Shown one piece after another: positions 22,878-31,844 of a stretch of DNA of 64,000 nucleotides (positions are counted from its first letter, which is position 1; each line of letters starts with the position of its first letter). The stretch comes from Flavobacterium aquicola (lineage in GTDB: Bacteria; Bacteroidota; Bacteroidia; Flavobacteriales; Flavobacteriaceae): NCBI RefSeq assembly GCF_003385115.1, contig NZ_QUNI01000002.1, forward strand, positions 1 to 64,000, given 5' to 3'. A model generated the notes under the pieces. It saw only the letters and a list, made by a program, of their open reading frames with translations, did not search any database and had not been told where the DNA came from. Made by a program: the position numbers and the translations under genes.

Positions 22878-25328
22878 TTAATAAGCCGGCTCCTGAACTC
22901 CGTTATTTTCATTTTCACCTTTCTTGAACTCAAGTTTACCGAATTTATAACTAAATGAAATACCGAAAGACTGAACAGGAATTTCCTTTATATTCACCTG
23001 CGAGTAATTTGCGTCATAACTATTCGATTTTTGGCTCATATATTTATTAAAAGGATTCGTCATGGTGATTCCCAAACTTGCATTTTTATTGAAAAAGAGT
23101 TTTCTAAACGCCAAATTATAAAAGTAAGAAGCAGGACGGTCTCCCTGAACAATTTTCTGGGAAGAGCGGTAGTTTCCTGATATTTCCCCAAGCATGGTTG
23201 GATTAAATTGGTAATTTAGATTCAGATTTCCTCTGTAAATAAAACTGCTGACACTTTCAAAACCCGGAGTGCTGTTGGTCCTCTGCCCGCATTCAATATT
23301 GGAACGGATGGTTATTTTTTCGCCCATTGAAACCGATCCAAAAAGACTGGCGCCATACGTGATTTCAGTTCCAATGTTGTAGCGTGTTGTCAAAGTTACA
23401 TCAGTATAATCGGTTCCGCTGATAGTAAGTGTGGGGTGAAATGTGGTCAAACTTTGAATATCATCAATGTTTCGGCGGTAGTAACCCGAAAAATAAATGT
23501 TTGTTCCCTTACTGAAATTTTGGCTGTAGCCTAATTCATATCGATTGCCGATTTCAGGTTTAAGGAAAGGATTTCCAGTGCTGATATTGTGAGGATCACT
23601 GATGTTGAAAAACGGATTTAAATCTTCATAATCGGGTCTTTCAATGCGGTAAGTGTAGGCAAATTTTATGGATTGATCTTTGCTAAACTTATGCTGAACA
23701 GTAAACGAAGGTGCAAAAGTATTGTAATCTGGTATAACCACTCCCACGAAATCTGCCGTAGTATTAGTGCGTTCATAGCGCAGTCCGGCTTTACCAATCA
23801 AGAAACTATTAAAAAAAGCAAAGGAACTGGAGACATAAACCGCATAGATATTTTGCTTGTATTTAAAAGCATAGGTTTGTCCCTTGTTGTTTATGTAGGA
23901 ACTATCTGTGTCCAAAGTATCGGTAACAATATTGTTTTCTATATTTTGAAAATTTGCCTTAACTCCTGTTTCAAGCGTATAGCCTTCAGAGATAGGTTCT
24001 GCAAAATCCAATATAAGTCCTACTTGATGATCCTTGCCCGGATTTATGTTTCTAAGTCCTGATACCGGCTGAATATCTTCCTCATAAGAAGTTCGGTGAC
24101 CTGAATTAATATCGCTTTTTCCGTTGCTTGATGTAAGCTGAAAATTCAATTCGCGATTTTCTTTCTCAAAAGTTTTTTTATAATCAAGACCCCAGTCTAT
24201 AGCGTTTTCTTCAAAATTGCTAGTTGAATTCCGTTCACTTTTTATTTCCGACAAAAGAGTTCCGTCCGCCAGATAGGAAGTTTGGCTCTGCAGCGTTTGT
24301 CCAGTTGAATTATTGGAAAAAGAATTATAACTGAAGGATGCCGCTAATTCATCCTTTGGAGTAACACTCCAGTTCAAATTGATTCCGGTTCGGTAACCGT
24401 TTCGGTCAAAAGGATTCACGCCGCTTTGAAAAAGTCTGTTAATGCTGTCTCTGGCTTCGCTATAGGAAATACGCTCGCTGGAACTTTTCGTTTCAGTAGT
24501 TAATTGTTTGTTCCCGCTAAAAAAAATGCCAGCCCCAAAATTCCCGCGACGGGCATTAAAATTAAAAGATCCGTTTTCTAAACGTGTTCCAGCCGAAAGA
24601 TTGATACTGCTGTTAATTCCTTCGACTTTATTTTCTTTCAGGAGGATATTTATAATGCCGCCAGTACCCGCAGCGTCGTATTTCGCACCTGGACTGGTGA
24701 TAACCTCAATGCTTTTTATCTGGTCTGCAGGAATGGTCTGCAGTGCATCCGAAATACTCGCGCCAAACATACTGGAAGGTTTTCCATTGATCAAAAAACG
24801 AATACTTGGATTGCCCTGAAGTTCAATTTTTCCGTCAATGTCAACGCTGACCATTGGAACATTTTTCAAAACATCGGTGGCAGTGCCTCCCTGACTTGTA
24901 AGGTCATTTGCGGGACTGTACACCAATTTGTCTATTTTATTTTGAATTGTCGAAGTCTTCGAAACGATTTTTACTTCGTTAAGCTGATTTGATACTGGCG
25001 AAAGTAAAATAGAACCAAGGTTCAACACTCCTGCTTTCGGATTTATAGTGGAATTTATGGTCGCTGTTTTATAACTAATAAAATCTACAGTAATGCGATA
25101 ATCACCAGCAGGAAGGTTATTAATTGAAAAAGCGCCGTTTTTATCGGTACTCAAACCATTAAACGCTTTGGTTTCCTTTTCTTGGTAAATATTAATAATT
25201 GCCATTTCTATAGGCAGTTTCGTTTCGGCATCAATTACTTTGCCGGTGATTTTGCCTTTATTCATGACTGATTGTGCAAATGATGCAAAAGAGAATAAGA
25301 GGGCAATAATAAAAACTGGATAACGCAT
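22878..25328 (-). CDS. Outer-membrane receptor (carboxypeptidase-regulatory plus beta-barrel)
   Basis: An 816-residue protein of the same architecture as the receptor at 18621: signal peptide ending SFAQS, regulatory-like domain with ITGKVIDAETKLPIEMAI, plug motifs DVLKNVPMVSVDIDGKIEL, RFLINGKPSSMFG and GAKYDAAGTGGIINI, and a beta-barrel ending FSYKFGKLEF before a short tail. Likely an outer-membrane transport or binding protein. It stands alone, with no SusD-type lipoprotein beside it. Confidence 0.9.
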   Translation of the reverse strand: MRYPVFIIALLFSFASFAQSVMNKGKITGKVIDAETKLPIEMAIINIYQEKETKAFNGLSTDKNGAFSINNLPAGDYRITVDFISYKTATINSTINPKAGVLNLGSILLSPVSNQLNEVKIVSKTSTIQNKIDKLVYSPANDLTSQGGTATDVLKNVPMVSVDIDGKIELQGNPSIRFLINGKPSSMFGASISDALQTIPADQIKSIEVITSPGAKYDAAGTGGIINILLKENKVEGINSSINLSAGTRLENGSFNFNARRGNFGAGIFFSGNKQLTTETKSSSERISYSEARDSINRLFQSGVNPFDRNGYRTGINLNWSVTPKDELAASFSYNSFSNNSTGQTLQSQTSYLADGTLLSEIKSERNSTSNFEENAIDWGLDYKKTFEKENRELNFQLTSSNGKSDINSGHRTSYEEDIQPVSGLRNINPGKDHQVGLILDFAEPISEGYTLETGVKANFQNIENNIVTDTLDTDSSYINNKGQTYAFKYKQNIYAVYVSSSFAFFNSFLIGKAGLRYERTNTTADFVGVVIPDYNTFAPSFTVQHKFSKDQSIKFAYTYRIERPDYEDLNPFFNISDPHNISTGNPFLKPEIGNRYELGYSQNFSKGTNIYFSGYYRRNIDDIQSLTTFHPTLTISGTDYTDVTLTTRYNIGTEITYGASLFGSVSMGEKITIRSNIECGQRTNSTPGFESVSSFIYRGNLNLNYQFNPTMLGEISGNYRSSQKIVQGDRPASYFYNLAFRKLFFNKNASLGITMTNPFNKYMSQKSNSYDANYSQVNIKEIPVQSFGISFSYKFGKLEFKKGENENNGVQEPAY

Positions 25329-25450
25329 ATTAAAAATTTATGCTGTAAAAATAGTACCTCAAATCTGAATAAAGTCTGAATATGAAAATTTCTAAAGTAA
25401 TTATCTTTATTTGTCACAAAAACAGAGAATCATGTTTTTATCGTAAAAAA

Positions 25451-25484
25451 AAAGCCCTAAACACTTTACAATGATTAGGGCTTT
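25451..25484. terminator. Terminator of the ArsR/AHSA1/DoxX operon
   Basis: Stem AAAGCCCTAA/TTAGGGCTTT with a 14-base loop, 20 bases beyond the stop of the DoxX-like gene. The same stem sequence recurs in the terminator at 32420-32455. Confidence 0.85.
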
Positions 25485-25503
25485 GTGAAATATCAATATT
25501 TTT

Positions 25504-25881
25504 TTATTCGAACAAAGCCGAATATTTCTCTTTGTTTTGAAACATAATCAAAATCAAAATCGCACTTAAAACCAAAGCAAAAGGCAGACCGCTGGTATCC
25601 TGAACAATATTAGTAAGGACAATTCCAACCATAATAGGTAAAATCATTAAAGCACCAACAGCTCGTGTTTTTGGTATAATTATAAGTAAACCGCCCAAAG
25701 CTTCAACCGCTCCGACTAAAGGCATAATCCAGCCTATTTCGGTAAATGCTGCCATTGCTTTCTGCATTTTTTCGGGCAATTGTTCCGGCATTGGCATATA
25801 ATAAAAAAACTTATTGAGTCCTGCATTGATAAACATAAGCCCGAATAAAAGACTTAAAACGAAGAAGATTTTGTTTTTCAT
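25504..25881 (-). CDS. DoxX-like membrane protein
   Basis: A 125-residue protein with four predicted membrane segments. The start is MKNKIFFVLSLLFGLMFINAG, followed by the characteristic FTEIGWIMPLVGAVEALGG and PFALVLSAILILIMF. DoxX-family proteins are small inner-membrane proteins of uncertain redox or stress roles. It is last in a four-gene operon with an ArsR regulator and two AHSA1-type proteins, spaced 6 bases from the gene before. Confidence 0.85.
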   Translation of the reverse strand: MKNKIFFVLSLLFGLMFINAGLNKFFYYMPMPEQLPEKMQKAMAAFTEIGWIMPLVGAVEALGGLLIIIPKTRAVGALMILPIMVGIVLTNIVQDTSGLPFALVLSAILILIMFQNKEKYSALFE

Positions 25882-25887
25882 AAGTAT

Positions 25888-26391
25888 TTAATTTTTAGTG
25901 TTAGCAAATAGTTCGTCCAGTCCATTTAATGCTACGGTGAATCCTTCTTTGAAACCCATTGCAAGCATTTGTTCTAGATTGTCTAATGATTTATGTTTGA
26001 TAGCAATAGTTACAAAAGTAGTATTTTCTTTATCATCAAAATCAATATTCCACTCAGATCGGGGAATTTCATTATTTATATTTCCTTCGTTATCACAAAA
26101 ACCGCTTAAAAACTGGAAATTGGTTTTGGGAGAAATAGAGGTAAAATCGGCTAATGCCCAATGCTCCTGCCCTTCTGGTCCGCACATGGCATATAATCTT
26201 CGGCCTCCTTCTTTAAATTCCATTGATTTGGTTTTCGTAAACCAAGGTTTTGGTCCCCACCATTTGTCCAGCAGTTCGGCTTTAGTGTAAGCATCCCAAA
26301 CCAAATTTAATGCAGCAGCAAATTCTTTTTTAACATACACTGTGCTGGTTTTTTTATCCACAGTAAAATCGAATGTCAGATTAGTATTCAT
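25888..26391 (-). CDS. SRPBCC/AHSA1-type protein (second copy)
   Basis: A 167-residue START-like helix-grip protein. Family marks are VWDAYTKAELLDKWWGPKPW, KSMEFKEGGRRLYAM and a C-terminal amphipathic helix (EQMLAMGFKEGFTVALNGLD). Such domains bind hydrophobic ligands or act as Hsp90 co-chaperones; those beside ArsR regulators are of unknown role. Clearly paralogous to the next gene upstream at 26398. Confidence 0.88.
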   Translation of the reverse strand: MNTNLTFDFTVDKKTSTVYVKKEFAAALNLVWDAYTKAELLDKWWGPKPWFTKTKSMEFKEGGRRLYAMCGPEGQEHWALADFTSISPKTNFQFLSGFCDNEGNINNEIPRSEWNIDFDDKENTTFVTIAIKHKSLDNLEQMLAMGFKEGFTVALNGLDELFANTKN

Positions 26392-26397
26392 GGCTGA

Positions 26398-26898
26398 TTA
26401 TTTTAAAGTTAATAATAAATCGTCTAATCTTTCAAGTGTTGAAGTTAATCCATCTTTCATTCCCATATTAATTACTGCTTCCAGATCTTCAAGAGAATTA
26501 TAAGTAACAATCGTTTCTACAACGGCGTTTTCATCTTTACCAGTAAAGCTTACTAACCATTTTGCCTGCGGAAAATCAGAGTTAATATCACCCGCTTCAT
26601 TAGAGAATGCATCCAATGCTTTGTAATACTCAATAGGTTTTATTTCGGTATATGTCGTTAAGCCCCAATATTCTGTTCCATTAGGTTCTACCATTGCATA
26701 ATGCCAATGACCTCCTTCACTAAAATCCATCGATTTGGTTTTGGTCGATAAAGGTTTTGGTGCAAACCATTGGTCTAATAACTCTCTTTTAGTATAACAA
26801 TCCCAAACCAATTGCTGATTGGCAAGAAATTCCCTTCTTACGGTAATCGTATTCTTTTCCTTGTCTACAAGAAAGTCGAATTGTAAATTGCTGTTCAT
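26398..26898 (-). CDS. SRPBCC/AHSA1-type protein (first copy)
   Basis: A 166-residue helix-grip protein with VWDCYTKRELLDQWFAPKPL and KSMDFSEGGHWHYAM. It matches its tandem neighbour along its whole length, so a local duplication is likely. It begins one base after the regulator gene ends, within one operon. Confidence 0.88.
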   Translation of the reverse strand: MNSNLQFDFLVDKEKNTITVRREFLANQQLVWDCYTKRELLDQWFAPKPLSTKTKSMDFSEGGHWHYAMVEPNGTEYWGLTTYTEIKPIEYYKALDAFSNEAGDINSDFPQAKWLVSFTGKDENAVVETIVTYNSLEDLEAVINMGMKDGLTSTLERLDDLLLTLK

Positions 26899-26899
26899 C

Positions 26900-27217
26900 T
26901 TACTTAGTGTTTTTAATAGTTAATAATAAATCGTCCAATTGGTTAAAACGGGTTTCCCAAATCTTTTTGAATTGCTCCAGCCATTTATCTATTTCTTTCA
27001 TTTTCTCTATTTGGAGACTATAATAAATTTCCCGTCCCTGCTGTTCCTGCTTTACTAACTCGCATTCAGCTAATATTTTTAGATGTTTTGAAACTGCCTG
27101 CCGTGTCGTATCAAAATGTTCTGCAATGGTATTGGGCGTCATAGCCTGCAGTGCAATCAGCGTAATAATGGCTCTTCTTGTCGGGTCGGCTATTGCCTGA
27201 AATATATCTCTTCTCAT
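26900..27217 (-). CDS. ArsR-family transcriptional regulator
   Basis: A 105-residue winged-helix repressor. [18 protein letters not shown] is the family start, the recognition region is [20 protein letters not shown], and the wing is GREIYYSL. No metal-binding Cys pair is seen, fitting the non-metal subgroup that sits with AHSA1 proteins. I chose the ATG at 27217 (MRRDIFQ) over one 16 codons upstream because family members begin there. Probably autoregulates the operon. Confidence 0.9.
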   Translation of the reverse strand: MRRDIFQAIADPTRRAIITLIALQAMTPNTIAEHFDTTRQAVSKHLKILAECELVKQEQQGREIYYSLQIEKMKEIDKWLEQFKKIWETRFNQLDDLLLTIKNTK

Positions 27218-27500
27218 CTTATTTTCTGCTATTGAGCAACCATTTGATTGCAAATATATATGCAACTTTTCGGTTTCGCAATTTTTTTGATGATTTTTTT
27301 AGATCAAATGAAAAAACTTTGAAACAAATTGTTGTACTTAGAGATTACCTCATTCGAAATTGCTCCAAAACGTAAAACCAGTTTCTATAGTCTCTTGAAT
27401 AAAAGAAATAATATTCCGAAAAGATTATTACAACAAAACCAGTTATCTAATAATTGATAAGATTAAATAAACTATCTTTCAACGACTCTATTTCAAGTAA

Positions 27501-27863
<363 letters not shown>

Positions 27864-27981
27864 ACTTTTATCTTTTATCATAATAATATACTATCAAAAT
27901 AATGGATAAAACACTAAACTTAATCCTGATTTACAATATCTTACACCGAGCATGTGTAAGTTTAGCAAAAACCTTCGAAAA

Positions 27982-28569
27982 ATGAAACGACAAATGACAA
28001 AACTATTCTCAGTAACAATTTTAATGATATTTTTATTTTCCTGTAAATCCAAAATTCAATATACTGAAGAAATGAAATTGAATTTAAAAAACATGTATAT
28101 AAATGACCAAAATGTCCAAAAATATGATTTAAAAAAAGCAGAGAGAAAAGGATACTCTGATTCGATGAAGACAGAATGTAATAAAGTATTTGAAAAAAAT
28201 TTAATCGTAGTCAAAAAGTACTTCAATGAAAATGGCTTTCCTGGTATTAAAGAAAATGGAAAAGAAACCGCTTTACATTTTTGGCTAATTGTTCAACACG
28301 GCGACAACGATGTGGCTTTTCAAAAAAAAGTCCTAAAAGCAATAAAAAAAGAACTTAAAACCAAAAATGCAAGTAGTCGCAATTATGCATATCTATACGA
28401 TAGAGTTCAAAAAAATGAAAATAAACCTCAATTATATGGAACCCAAATGATTTGGAACTCTCAAGGAGTTAATAGTCCATATAAACTAGAAGTTCCAGAA
28501 AAAGTAAATCAATTAAGAGCAGAGATGGAATTGGAACCAATCGAGGAATATATAAAATCTTTTCAATAA
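27982..28569 (+). CDS. DUF6624 lipoprotein
   Basis: A 195-residue protein with a signal sequence and lipobox (IFLFSC, Cys near residue 20). The DUF6624 pattern is clear: GFPG, HFWLIVQHGD, YAYLYDRV, then QLYGTQMIW and a C-terminal ELEPIEEYI. Function is unknown; such proteins recur in Bacteroidetes accessory regions. The ATG at 27982 is chosen over 27952 because the earlier ATG lies outside the cassette boundary and would spoil the signal peptide. Confidence 0.85.
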   Translation: MKRQMTKLFSVTILMIFLFSCKSKIQYTEEMKLNLKNMYINDQNVQKYDLKKAERKGYSDSMKTECNKVFEKNLIVVKKYFNENGFPGIKENGKETALHFWLIVQHGDNDVAFQKKVLKAIKKELKTKNASSRNYAYLYDRVQKNENKPQLYGTQMIWNSQGVNSPYKLEVPEKVNQLRAEMELEPIEEYIKSFQ

Positions 28570-28579
28570 TAAAGGCTTT

Positions 28580-28711
28580 TGCTAACAGGTACTACAACGG
28601 ATTTAAGCAATTAGTTAATGGAAAGACGATTTTGTATTTGGGAAGATCTGGCAAATCTGAAAAATGGATATAATATAGTCTCAAACCTCAATAATACTAA
28701 AGTGCCAGGCT
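28580..28711 (+). repeat. Solitary decayed attC-like element
   Basis: R'' TGCTAAC (28580-28586), then GGTACTACAACGGATTTAAGCAATTAG, similar along its length to the array elements (TTTTGTATTTGGGA, TCTGGCAAATC, AGTGCCAGG). The right end has lost GTT: GCCAG is followed by GCTGTG. The right arm carries extra bases. Confidence 0.75.
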
Positions 28712-28818
28712 GTGAAAAAAACTTTCAAATTCAGAAAGTACTCTAAGACCAGAAGATAATTTTAGTTTTTTTTTCACAGACTAACATTAGCTGTTACTTT
28801 ACAGAATAAGAAACAAAA

Positions 28819-29823
28819 CTATTTAATTTTAATCACAACTTTTCCTTTTGAACGTCCTGTTTCAACATAAGATAATGCTTCGTTTGTCTGCTGAAATGGA
28901 AAGATTTTATCAATAACAGGTTTTATAACTCCAGCTTCAATAAGTTTTGTTATTTGGCTTAACTGCGTGCCTTCTGCTCTCATGAACAGAAACACAAAAT
29001 TGGTGTTTAATTTTTCTGCTTTTTTCTTTACTCCCAAACTAATTAATTTCGTCACTAATTTTAAATACCAAGGCAAACCGATTGCTGTAGCAAATTCAGG
29101 CGTTGGTGGACCAACTAATGAAACCAGCTGCCCTCCAGGCTTTAAAACTCGTAATGATTTTTCTAAAATTTTCGTATCTCTATTACTATGCAGAACCAAA
29201 TCATACTCTTTTAGCTTCGTTTCAAAATCTTCGGTTTTGTAATCAATAATAAGATCGGCGCCAAGTAATTTTACTAAATCAATATTCTTTGCACTGGTAG
29301 TTGTGGCCACAAAAGCCCCTAAATGTTTTGCCAGCTGAATAGCAAATGTACCTACACCACCTGAACCAGCCTGAATGAAAACTTTTTGTCCTTTTTGTAT
29401 TTTTCCTATTTCAACAAGAGCCTGCCATGCTGTTAAACCAACCAAAGGAATAGAGCCAGCCTCTTCCATTGAAAGATTTTTTGGTTTTATGGCTACATCA
29501 TTTTCATCAATAGAAATGTATTCGGCAAAAGTGCCTACTCTATAATCTGACGGACGAGAATACACTTCATCACCGACTTTGAACTTGCTAACTTTTGAAC
29601 CTATTTTAGTTACAACACCAGCCACATCATGTCCATTTACAAATGAATGCTTGTAAGGCAGAAACAGTTTGAACTCACCATTTCTAATAAGTGAATCTAA
29701 TAAATTAACACCTGCCGAATGAACTTGTACTAATACATCACTTTCATTTACAATTGGTTCTGCCCAATCTGTTAAATGTAATTTTTCTTTTTTTCCGTAT
29801 TTTTTTACTATGAATGCTTTCAT
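28819..29823 (-). CDS. NADP-dependent MDR oxidoreductase (quinone-reductase type)
   Basis: A 334-residue medium-chain dehydrogenase of the zinc-free quinone oxidoreductase group. It has the GroES-like N-domain with GHDVAGVVTKIGSKV, the Rossmann motif AGSGGVGTFAIQLAKHLGA, and the ending GRSKGKVVIKIK. The Cys/His ligands of zinc alcohol dehydrogenases are absent. It probably reduces quinones or reactive enones. It lies 16 bases after the SDR gene, both divergent from an HxlR regulator. Confidence 0.9.
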   Translation of the reverse strand: MKAFIVKKYGKKEKLHLTDWAEPIVNESDVLVQVHSAGVNLLDSLIRNGEFKLFLPYKHSFVNGHDVAGVVTKIGSKVSKFKVGDEVYSRPSDYRVGTFAEYISIDENDVAIKPKNLSMEEAGSIPLVGLTAWQALVEIGKIQKGQKVFIQAGSGGVGTFAIQLAKHLGAFVATTTSAKNIDLVKLLGADLIIDYKTEDFETKLKEYDLVLHSNRDTKILEKSLRVLKPGGQLVSLVGPPTPEFATAIGLPWYLKLVTKLISLGVKKKAEKLNTNFVFLFMRAEGTQLSQITKLIEAGVIKPVIDKIFPFQQTNEALSYVETGRSKGKVVIKIK

Positions 29824-29839
29824 TATTTTATTTTTAAAT

Positions 29840-30640
29840 TTAAACTTTATTTAGTTGCTTAAGAACATTTTTCTCTAAAATTCCATAAGCAAAATGCTGC
29901 AGGTTTATCAAGGCAGAAGTTCCTTTACCTACAATGTTTCTAAATTTTGGTTTCTCTGTTTGAACTACTTTAAGCACTTTTTCTGCAACCATTATAGGAT
30001 CTTCAGCCTGTTCTGCCAAATTGGCTGAGAATTTTTCAATGTTATTTCTTAACGTATTGTAATCTTCAATTTTCTTTAAACTTGTAGATGAGTTGTCTAA
30101 AATACTTGTTTTAAAAGCTGCAGGTTCAATCATAGCAACACTAATATTAAACTCATTCAACTCATAGCGTAAAGATTTGAAATAACCTTCCAATGCGTGT
30201 TTTGAAGCTGCATAGTAAGCTGCATTAGGAAAAGATACGAGTCCTATAATTGACCCCACAGTTATTATTTTACCGAATTTTTGTTTTCTAAAATGGGGTA
30301 ATACGGCGTTAGTTACCTTGATGGTTCCCCAAAAGTTAGTTTCCAATTGTTGCCTTCCCAACTCAATAGGTGTTTCTTCTGCAATACCTGAGACTAAAAA
30401 GCCAGCATTATTGATAAGAATATCCAAATGCCCTATTTCCTTAAAAATTCTTTCCGAAAAAGTATTTATCGATTGTTCCGAATCAAGGTCTAATGCTATC
30501 ATTTTGAAAGATAACTTACCCGCATACTTTTCAGGGTTACGGCTTGTACCAATTACATTGTAACCCTTTTTTTGTAACTCGTTTGCGATAAGTAAACCAA
30601 AACCAGAACTTGCACCTGTTACTAAAATATTTTTTTTCAT
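29840..30640 (-). CDS. SDR family oxidoreductase
   Basis: A 266-residue classical SDR: NILVTGASSGFG cofactor motif, LINNAGF, catalytic Ser in GSIIGLVS and YAASKHALEGYFKSL. The long C-terminal part resembles the 17-beta-hydroxysteroid dehydrogenase-like subgroup. First gene of a two-gene operon with the MDR enzyme, sharing an upstream region with the divergent HxlR gene. Confidence 0.9.
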   Translation of the reverse strand: MKKNILVTGASSGFGLLIANELQKKGYNVIGTSRNPEKYAGKLSFKMIALDLDSEQSINTFSERIFKEIGHLDILINNAGFLVSGIAEETPIELGRQQLETNFWGTIKVTNAVLPHFRKQKFGKIITVGSIIGLVSFPNAAYYAASKHALEGYFKSLRYELNEFNISVAMIEPAAFKTSILDNSSTSLKKIEDYNTLRNNIEKFSANLAEQAEDPIMVAEKVLKVVQTEKPKFRNIVGKGTSALINLQHFAYGILEKNVLKQLNKV

Positions 30641-30671
30641 TTTTATTTGTTTTAATTTTATTAGTAAATTT

Positions 30672-30721
30672 GCTTGCTAAATGCAAGTACAAATATACAA
30701 ACAACTTTCAAAATGCAAGTT
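30672..30721. promoter_or_regulatory. Probable HxlR operator pair
   Basis: Two inverted repeats lie in the 98-base gap between divergent genes: GCTTGC-N5-GCAAGT (30672-30688) and AACTT-N9-AAGTT (30703-30721). Both contain AATGCAAGT. HxlR-type regulators bind such dyads between themselves and their target genes, so the role is inferred from position. Confidence 0.55.
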
Positions 30722-30738
30722 AAAATTTAAAATATTTT

Positions 30739-31167
30739 ATGGAATTGAATAAAAAAAGATCAGACTGCCCACTAAGTGGCTCTCTTGACGTGTTTGGAGA
30801 CAAGTGGTCTTTACTCATTATCAGAGACTTAATGTTCGGGAATAAATGTACATATAACGACTTTTTAAAATCGGATGAGGGTATTGCTACCAATATTTTA
30901 GCATCAAGACTGAAAGGACTTGAAGAAAATGGTGTAATTGAAAAAACAGCTCACCCCGACAGCAAAGCAAAATTTTTGTACAGATTGACACCAAAAGGAA
31001 TTGACTTATTACCTATGATTATGGAAATTTACATTTGGTCGGACAAACATTATGAAATGCCAGCCGAACTAAAAGCAACAATCAAAGAAGCGAAAAAAGA
31101 CAAGGACAAATTTGTAAAACAGATTACAAAAGAATTGAAAACCAAAATGACCGAGAAAAAGCAGTAG
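30739..31167 (+). CDS. HxlR-family transcriptional regulator
   Basis: A 142-residue winged-helix regulator with the family start CPLSGSLDVFGDKWSLLIIRDL, the recognition region GIATNILASRLKGLEENG, and wing FLYRLTPKG. The single Cys before Pro (residue 10) is where YodB/HypR-type members sense quinones, aldehydes or hypochlorite. Together with the neighbouring reductases this suggests an electrophile-responsive regulator. A Lys-rich tail follows the domain. Confidence 0.9.
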   Translation: MELNKKRSDCPLSGSLDVFGDKWSLLIIRDLMFGNKCTYNDFLKSDEGIATNILASRLKGLEENGVIEKTAHPDSKAKFLYRLTPKGIDLLPMIMEIYIWSDKHYEMPAELKATIKEAKKDKDKFVKQITKELKTKMTEKKQ

Positions 31168-31273
31168 TTAGCAGCTTTTTTATAATAAAAAAGGAAAGGT
31201 AAATTCGAAAACCCTTCAATACTAATCCAAAGTGACCAAAAATAAAAATAAGACAACCAAAAAACACAATAAA

Positions 31274-31693
31274 ATGGCAAAACAAGTATTTATCAATTTA
31301 GCAGTAAAAAACCTTGAAAAATCTACGGCCTTTTATACCGCATTAGGATTTACAAACAATCCTCAATTTTCGGACGAGACGGGAAAATGTATGGTTTGGA
31401 GTGAAAACATTTTTGTAATGTTATTGTCCCATGAAAAATTTTTAAATTTCACCAATAAACCCATTGCAGACACCAAAATCAATGTAGCAGGACTTTTTTC
31501 ATTATCTGTAGAAAGTGTCGATGAAGTAAACAGTATAATAACTAATGGTCTCAAAGCTGGAGGAATTGAACCCAACGAACTAAGAGATTATGGATTTATG
31601 GTACAGCGTACCATAGAAGATTTTGACGGACACACTTGGGAAATTTTCTTTATGGATATGAGTAAGTTCCCAACAGAACAGCCGAATGAATAG
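31274..31693 (+). CDS. VOC family protein (glyoxalase/bleomycin-resistance fold)
   Basis: A 139-residue protein with two beta-alpha-beta-beta-beta units: VFINLAVKNLEKSTAFYTALGF at the start and VQRTIEDFDGHTWEIFFMDMS at the end. The Glu and His of the metal site can be seen in the last strand region. The ATG at 31274 is preferred to one 14 Lys-rich codons earlier. It follows the HxlR gene by about 100 bases and may belong to the same electrophile response. Confidence 0.88.
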   Translation: MAKQVFINLAVKNLEKSTAFYTALGFTNNPQFSDETGKCMVWSENIFVMLLSHEKFLNFTNKPIADTKINVAGLFSLSVESVDEVNSIITNGLKAGGIEPNELRDYGFMVQRTIEDFDGHTWEIFFMDMSKFPTEQPNE

Positions 31694-31798
31694 AAGCCAA
31701 TATCATTAAGTTAAGATTATTTTTTTTTCGAAAACTTAAGCTGTTAATAATGTAATATTTTAGCAAAAAACTATAAAACTTTAAGCATCTTCTTACTA

Positions 31799-31806
31799 TA
31801 ACTTTG
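31799..31806 (+). promoter_or_regulatory. Promoter -7 box of the second DUF4142 gene
   Basis: TAACTTTG fits TAnnTTTG, 39-46 bases before the ATG. The same octamer precedes the paralogue at 9309-9887, and both leaders end in AAAAAATAGAAA before the start. Confidence 0.5.
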
Positions 31807-31844
31807 TTTAAAACAATATTTTTAAACTTTAAAAAATAGAAAAG

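Larger units (their letters stand above)
27960..28711 (+). mobile_element. Lone cassette of the same family as the array
   Basis: A solitary DUF6624 gene is followed by a full-length, decayed attC-like element. The sequence at 27960 reads GTTTAGCAAAAACCTT. Allowing one extra T, it matches the reverse complement of the cassette end (GTTAGCAAAAGCCTT), with the same A-versus-G difference at position 11 that marks every cassette in the array. The gene starts 22 bases after this point, the usual spacing. It is about 19 kb from the array and in the same orientation. Confidence 0.7.

Noticed and set aside
28710..28779. Inverted repeat CTGTGAAAAAAACT/AGTTTTTTTTTCACAG as an inserted mobile element
   Set aside because: The arms are mostly A/T runs, and it is as likely to be a terminator for the lone cassette gene or the gene ending at 28819.
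28781..28796. CTAACATTAGCTGTTAC as a reversed mini-remnant of an attC-like site
   Set aside because: Only about ten bases resemble the R''-AGCTA start on the other strand; too short to separate from chance.
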